The position numbers and the translations under genes were made by a program. The notes beneath the pieces were generated by a model, which ran no database searches, had not been told where the DNA came from, and saw only the letters and a program-made list of their open reading frames with translations. Source: G958296245 sp965262055 (GTDB taxonomy: Bacteria > Chloroflexota > Dehalococcoidia > Lucifugimonadales > G958296245). Taken from it: a stretch of 64,000 nt of DNA. Position 1 is the first letter of the stretch, and each line of letters opens with the position of its first letter. Location: NCBI GenBank assembly GCA_965262055.1, contig CBDHEI010000002.1, forward strand, positions 558,001-622,000. The letters are read 5' to 3'. Positions 60,575-64,000 of the stretch are shown piece after piece.

Positions 60575-61219
60575 ATGAGCGATACGGCAGACGACGCGAC
60601 TCCCGTGGTCGCACTCGACGACAGGGGTCTGGCGCCGGCGATTGTCCAGCACGCCGAGACGGGGGACGTGCTCATGCTCGCCTACGTGAGCCCGGCCTCG
60701 CTTGCCAAGACGCTGGAAGGCGGGACCGTCTGGTTCTATAGCCGCAGCCGGTCTGAGTTGTGGCACAAGGGCGAGACCTCCGGGGCCTACCTGCGCCTCA
60801 GATCGGCGTCCGTCGACTGTGACGGCGACGCGATTCTCCTCAAGGTGGTCCCCGACGGGCCCGCCTGCCACACCGGCAACGAGACCTGCTTCTTCACCCC
60901 GCTGGAGGGCGAGCCCGACTACTCGCCCAGCGACAGTGGGTCGGGCATTCTCGACGAGCTGTTCTCAGTGATCCAGGAGCGCAAGCGCGACATGCCGGAG
61001 GGCAGCTATACGGCGGAGCTTCTCCGCGAGGGCGCCGACCGGGTCAGCCAGAAGGTGATCGAGGAGGCGGGGGAGACGGCCATCGCGGGCGTGAAGGGCG
61101 ACGCCGAGCACCTGGCGGAGGAGGCCGCCGACCTTCTGTACCATACCCTAGTGCTGCTAGCCGCTACGGGTACGACGGCAGAACAGGTCTGGGCCAGCCT
61201 GAGGAAGCGCAGACGGTAG
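60575..61219 (+). CDS. hisIE: Bifunctional phosphoribosyl-AMP cyclohydrolase / phosphoribosyl-ATP pyrophosphatase
   Basis: Catalyses steps 2 and 3 of histidine synthesis. The 214-residue protein has a HisI part (VLMLAYVSPASL, GGTVWFYSRSRSELWHKGETSG, VDCDGDAILLKV, PACHTGNETCFF with the zinc Cys residues) to about residue 112, then a HisE part (ILDELFSVIQERK, GSYTAELLREGADRVSQKVIEEAGETAIA, LAEEAADLLYHTLVLL). Fusion is common. GGGGGTCGGCG precedes the ATG. Last gene of the cluster; convergent with rpmE. Confidence 0.95.
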   Translation: MSDTADDATPVVALDDRGLAPAIVQHAETGDVLMLAYVSPASLAKTLEGGTVWFYSRSRSELWHKGETSGAYLRLRSASVDCDGDAILLKVVPDGPACHTGNETCFFTPLEGEPDYSPSDSGSGILDELFSVIQERKRDMPEGSYTAELLREGADRVSQKVIEEAGETAIAGVKGDAEHLAEEAADLLYHTLVLLAATGTTAEQVWASLRKRRR

Positions 61220-61232
61220 GGCCGACGGACGG

Positions 61233-61436
61233 CTACTCGAGCCCGAATCGCCTCTTCATCCGCTCCACGCGGCCCTCGGTGTCGACGATGCGCTGCTCGC
61301 CCGTGTAGAACGGATGGCAGCGGTTGCAGAGCTCCACGCGCAGCTGGGGCTTCGTCGAACCCGTCGTGAAGGTGCTGCCGCATGAGCAGGTCACCACGGC
61401 GTTCGCGTGGTACTTGGGATGTATGCCAGTCTTCAT
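61233..61436 (-). CDS. rpmE: 50S ribosomal protein L31
   Basis: A 67-residue large-subunit protein of the zinc-binding type: MKTGIHPKYHANAVVTCSCGSTF with CxC and LCNRCHPFYTGEQRIVDTEGRVERM with CxxC, as in the standard L31. Four zinc ligands are present, so it is the zinc-replete form. The start overlaps the rpmA stop (ATGA). Last gene of rplU-rpmA-rpmE. Confidence 0.96.
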   Translation of the reverse strand: MKTGIHPKYHANAVVTCSCGSTFTTGSTKPQLRVELCNRCHPFYTGEQRIVDTEGRVERMKRRFGLE

Positions 61437-61702
61437 GCGGAGGTCTCCAGCACAGGGTAGACGCTGGCGCGCTTCTTGTCGCGCCGGACGTACTCGAACT
61501 TGACCGTTCCGTCGATCTTGGCAAAGAGGGTGTGGTCCTTCCCCAGGCCGACGTTCCTTCCCGGCTGTATCCGGGTCCCGCGCTGGCGCACGATGATGGA
61601 GCCTGCGGAGACTCGCTCGGTGTCGTACCGCTTTACGCCCAGCCGCTGCCCCTGGCTGTCGCGACCGTTCCTAGTGCTTCCGCCGCCCTTCTTATGAGCC
61701 AT
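61433..61702 (-). CDS. rpmA: 50S ribosomal protein L27
   Basis: An 89-residue protein beginning MAHKKGGGSTRNGRDSQGQRLGVKRYDTE, the L27 signature, followed by GSIIVRQRGTRIQPGRNVGLGKDHTLFA. The N-terminus lacks the cleavable extension found in some Firmicutes. It overlaps the rplU stop by 11 bases and rpmE by four. Confidence 0.97.
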   Translation of the reverse strand: MAHKKGGGSTRNGRDSQGQRLGVKRYDTERVSAGSIIVRQRGTRIQPGRNVGLGKDHTLFAKIDGTVKFEYVRRDKKRASVYPVLETSA

Positions 61703-62033
61703 CGGGGTTCTCCTCTTGAGCCGTGATGCCCGTCACCCTCAAGTCGGTGTACAGCTGCCGGTGCCCTTGTCTGCGCCGGTACCGCGTCTTCGCCTTGAAC
61801 TTGAATACGATGATCTTGTCGCCTTTGCCCTCGCCCACAGCCTGGGCGGTCACAACGACGCCCTCAACCTTGGGTGTGCCCAGAACGACATCGCCGTCCC
61901 TGGAGACCATGAGCACGTCGCTCAGCTCCACGAGGTCACCCTCTTCGCAGCCGAGCGACTCGACGCGGATCGTGTCGCCGGGCTGTACCCGATACTGTTT
62001 TCCGCCTGTCGCGACTATCGCGTACGTGCCCAT
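61692..62033 (-). CDS. rplU: 50S ribosomal protein L21
   Basis: A 113-residue protein: MGTYAIVATGGKQYRVQPGDTIRVE, VLMVSRDGDVVLGTPKVEG and the C-terminal KTRYRRRQGHRQLYTDLRVTGI are the L21 pattern. ATG 62033 has GGAGAG upstream; the open frame further upstream is leader. A hairpin in the leader may regulate the operon. Confidence 0.96.
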   Translation of the reverse strand: MGTYAIVATGGKQYRVQPGDTIRVESLGCEEGDLVELSDVLMVSRDGDVVLGTPKVEGVVVTAQAVGEGKGDKIIVFKFKAKTRYRRRQGHRQLYTDLRVTGITAQEENPDGS

Positions 62034-62077
62034 TGGGCTCTCCAAGGCTGGGTGACCGTACCGGTTTGCCAGGAATC

Positions 62078-62106
62078 CAAACAACAAGCCCCGCATAACT
62101 GGGGCT
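62078..62106 (-). promoter_or_regulatory. Hairpin with T-rich tail in the rplU leader
   Basis: On the minus strand AGCCCC-agttatgc-GGGGCT is followed by TGTTGTTTG, 45 bases before rplU. The form is that of a weak intrinsic terminator, as in ribosomal-protein leaders that attenuate their own operon. Confidence 0.5.
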
Positions 62107-62232
62107 CTCTGGGCCGACCGGAATGTTTCCCTTGTAAACTAGGCGCCGACGACCCAGTATATCATACTGAGGCGTTGACGGGTTGAGGCGTTGCGCCGTG
62201 CTTCTTGCAGGCCGCGCCCGAGCGGCAGATGG

Positions 62233-62376
62233 CTACTGGGCTTTACCTATTCGGAAAACCTTTGTCCCACAGGTCGGACAGGTGCCCTGCGTGGCCGGGC
62301 GGCCGTTCTTGAGTGTCGTCGCCTGAGGATTACTAATCTCTCTCTTTGTCCTGCACTTGAAGCAGTACGCCTCCAT
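62233..62376 (-). CDS. DUF5679 small zinc-ribbon protein
   Basis: A 47-residue protein: MEAYCFKCRTKREISNPQAT, then LKNGRPATQGTCPTCGTKVFRIGK. Two CxxC pairs make a zinc ribbon, and the LKNGRPATQGxCPxCGTKxFRIG part is the conserved DUF5679 pattern of Chloroflexota and relatives. Function unknown. AGGAGGG lies eight bases before the ATG. It is below the usual length cutoff of gene finders. Confidence 0.88.
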   Translation of the reverse strand: MEAYCFKCRTKREISNPQATTLKNGRPATQGTCPTCGTKVFRIGKAQ

Positions 62377-62459
62377 TGAACGGCCCTCCTACGAAAGTAG
62401 CTTGAAGATTATATTGCCGTTGATTCCCGTGTCAAGGGAAGAGAGGAACCCAGATTCCC

Positions 62460-64000
62460 CACCTAGAGAAGAAGAAGACCTCGTTGGAGCCCGCCGTGAA
62501 GGGGGCTAAGATGTTTCTTGGAAGAGAGAAACGATCACCAACGAGGTGCACCTATTATGAAGCAAGGGGTTCTGCCGTTCCAGTACGAGCAGGAGAAGAG
62601 CTCGCCGGGCATGACGGCGATGGCGGGGATGATGACGTACTTGGAGTTGATGCACGCAGCAGGTTTGAGGTCGTCGGTAGAGCGCCACGTGGGACTGCGG
62701 GAGTGTGGTCAGGGCTGGACGGACAGCCAAGTGGTCAGCTCGCTGATACTGCTGAACCTGGCAGGCGGTGAGTCAGTGGTCGATCTGGATGTTCTGGAGA
62801 AGGACGCGGGGTTGTGCAGGGTGCTTCGGGAAGTCGAGAGCTATGGGATGGGTCGTCGAGAGCGTAGAGCGTTGGAAGAGCGATGGCGTGTAGAGCGTCG
62901 GCGGAGCATGCCATCGGAGTCGGCGGTGTTCCGGTACCTGGAGAGATTCCACGAGGCGGGCGAGGAGTCCAGTCGGGAAGCTCACAGAGCGTTCATACCT
63001 TCACCCAACGAAGCGCTGGGGGGTCTGCATAAGGTGAACGCCGATATGGTGAGCTTCGTACAGAGCCGTTCGCCCTGCGCTCAAGCCACGTTGGACATGG
63101 ACGCCACGCTGGTGGAGACGCACAAGCAGCAGGCGCTCTACAGCTACAAGAAGTACAAGGCGTATCAGCCTCTGACGACCTACTGGGCCGAGGCTGAGTT
63201 GATAGTGCATTCGGAGTTTCGGGACGGCAACGTACCTGCTGGCTATCAGCAACTGCGAGTGTTGACCGAAGCGTTGGAGCATCTGCCTTGTGCGGTGGAC
63301 AAGGTGATGCTGCGGTCGGACGCGGCTGGGTATCAGCACGAGTTGCTGCGGTACTGCGCCGAGGGCAGAGACGAGCGCTTCGGAGTGATCGAGTTTGCGG
63401 TAGGGCTCAACGTGACGCCGGAGTTCAGGCGCGCGGTGTCCGAGGTTGCCGAACAAGACTGGCATGCCCCGCACCGCAGACTGGGCGCCACTTGGGTCGA
63501 GACAGGTCAACAGTGGGCGGAGGTGAACTTCGTACCAGACTGGATAGCCTACAGCAAGAAGAACCCTGAATACCGGTTCATCGCTATCAGGGAGCCGCTG
63601 AGCGAACAGCCTCTGCCGGGAATGGAACTGCAGCTGGAACTGCCCTTCCCCGTGATGAGGCTGGCCGGCGGAGCCTGGCACAAGGTCTCCGGGTTGGTGA
63701 CCAACCGAGACCTTCCGGGAGATGAGATGATCCGGTGGTACAGGCAGAGATGCGGTAAAGGCGAGCAGGTCCACAGCGTCCTGAAGAGTGACCTGGCTGC
63801 GGGCAGGCTCCCGTCGGGGCTGTTCGGAGCCAACGCCGCATGGTGGGCCATAGCGGTGCTGGCCTTCAACCTGAGCTCTGCGATGAAGCGGCTGGCGTTG
63901 GGAGGACAGTGGGTGAGCAAGCGTCTCAAGGCAGTGCGCTTCGCCCTGATCGCCCTTCCGGGCCGGGTGATGCGACACGCCAGGAAGCTGATCATCCGTC
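62460..64000 (+). mobile_element. IS1380-type insertion sequence, right end beyond window
   Basis: The transposase gene at 62557 and the 100 bases before it, which show no other gene, make the left part of an insertion sequence. The right end and both inverted repeats could not be paired because the window stops inside the gene. The left boundary given is approximate. Confidence 0.55.
62557..64000 (+). CDS. IS1380 family transposase, 3' end beyond window
   Basis: 481 codons are visible without a stop. MKQGVLPFQYEQEKSSPGMTAMAGM starts the protein; LILLNLAGGESVVDLDVLEKD is the N-terminal family pattern, LDMDATLVETHKQQALYSYKKYKAYQPL holds the first catalytic Asp, MLRSDAAGYQHELLRYC the second, and DEMIRWYRQRCGKGEQVHSVLKSDL the Glu of DDE, with FGANAAWWAIAVLAFNL after it. 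The frame is intact, so the element may be active. ATG 62557 follows an AT-rich stretch with ACGAGGTGC. Confidence 0.9.
   Translation, partial: MKQGVLPFQYEQEKSSPGMTAMAGMMTYLELMHAAGLRSSVERHVGLRECGQGWTDSQVVSSLILLNLAGGESVVDLDVLEKDAGLCRVLREVESYGMGRRERRALEERWRVERRRSMPSESAVFRYLERFHEAGEESSREAHRAFIPSPNEALGGLHKVNADMVSFVQSRSPCAQATLDMDATLVETHKQQALYSYKKYKAYQPLTTYWAEAELIVHSEFRDGNVPAGYQQLRVLTEALEHLPCAVDKVMLRSDAAGYQHELLRYCAEGRDERFGVIEFAVGLNVTPEFRRAVSEVAEQDWHAPHRRLGATWVETGQQWAEVNFVPDWIAYSKKNPEYRFIAIREPLSEQPLPGMELQLELPFPVMRLAGGAWHKVSGLVTNRDLPGDEMIRWYRQRCGKGEQVHSVLKSDLAAGRLPSGLFGANAAWWAIAVLAFNLSSAMKRLALGGQWVSKRLKAVRFALIALPGRVMRHARKLIIR

Overview
The window is high-GC bacterial chromosome (roughly two thirds G+C in most genes) with densely packed operons, many GTG/TTG starts and 4-base stop/start overlaps (ATGA, GTGA). 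The gene set (R3H/AAA ATPase next to tmk, a FmdB protein with a Gly/Cys-rich tail, a 47-aa DUF5679 protein, PPi-type phosphofructokinase, CocE/NonD hydrolase, NHL-repeat proteins, HpcH aldolase and enolase-superfamily catabolic genes) suggests a Chloroflexota genome, probably Dehalococcoidia/SAR202-like. This is inferred from gene content; no rRNA or tRNA gene was seen.

Layout. 1-4.6 kb (minus): pdxS-pdxT-GNAT-R3H ATPase-tmk, with tmk cut by the window edge. 4.7-12.6 kb: amidohydrolase, nitroreductase, an XdhC/MocA molybdenum-hydroxylase maturation pair, an FAD oxidoreductase, and an acyl/oxalyl-CoA ligase coupled to a ketopantoate-reductase-like gene. 12.6-24 kb (plus): PPi-PFK, DM13 protein, mtnA-mtnP, a PfkB kinase, a radical SAM protein of the tetraether-synthase/MJ0619 type, lgt, ahcY and metK, together a methionine/SAM cycle and salvage block. 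24.2-26.2 kb: a lower-GC, translationally coupled three-gene cassette led by a TIGR04255 protein. 26.2-30.5 kb: SDR, Yip1-family gene and CocE hydrolase, with an old tandem duplication between the last two. 30.5-36.5 kb: prmC, prfA, hisS, rel and rpsT. 36.5-38.2 kb: a sodium:solute symporter under a TPP riboswitch with its own terminator. 38.3-42.5 kb: histidine-decarboxylase-like enzyme, ACT protein, ECF sigma factor with a DUF5667 regulator, and RimI-like GNAT. 43.1-44.2 kb: a DUF3179 membrane protein with an in-frame TGA at the first position of its CPLC motif and a fitting bacterial SECIS hairpin, a strong selenoprotein candidate. 44.4-53.9 kb: HNH nuclease, epimerase plus enolase-superfamily pair, phosphonoacetate hydrolase with a Nudix gene, two NHL-repeat paralogues (one frameshifted), HpcH aldolase, VapBC. 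54-62.4 kb: trpB, fmdB, a Panacea-type toxin-antitoxin-like pair, cobalamin adenosyltransferase, hisH-hisA-methyltransferase-hisF-hisIE, rplU-rpmA-rpmE and DUF5679. The right end enters an IS1380-type transposase gene.

Between genes there are several dispersed repeats: three copies of a 110-165 bp terminal-inverted-repeat element (two touch stop codons), four copies of a short GTCATTCC/GGAATCC palindrome (one kept in frame inside a membrane-protein gene), a cluster of CAGAATGAGAC motifs beside two strong hairpins, and two near-identical promoters with a GAAC-N4-GTGC motif.
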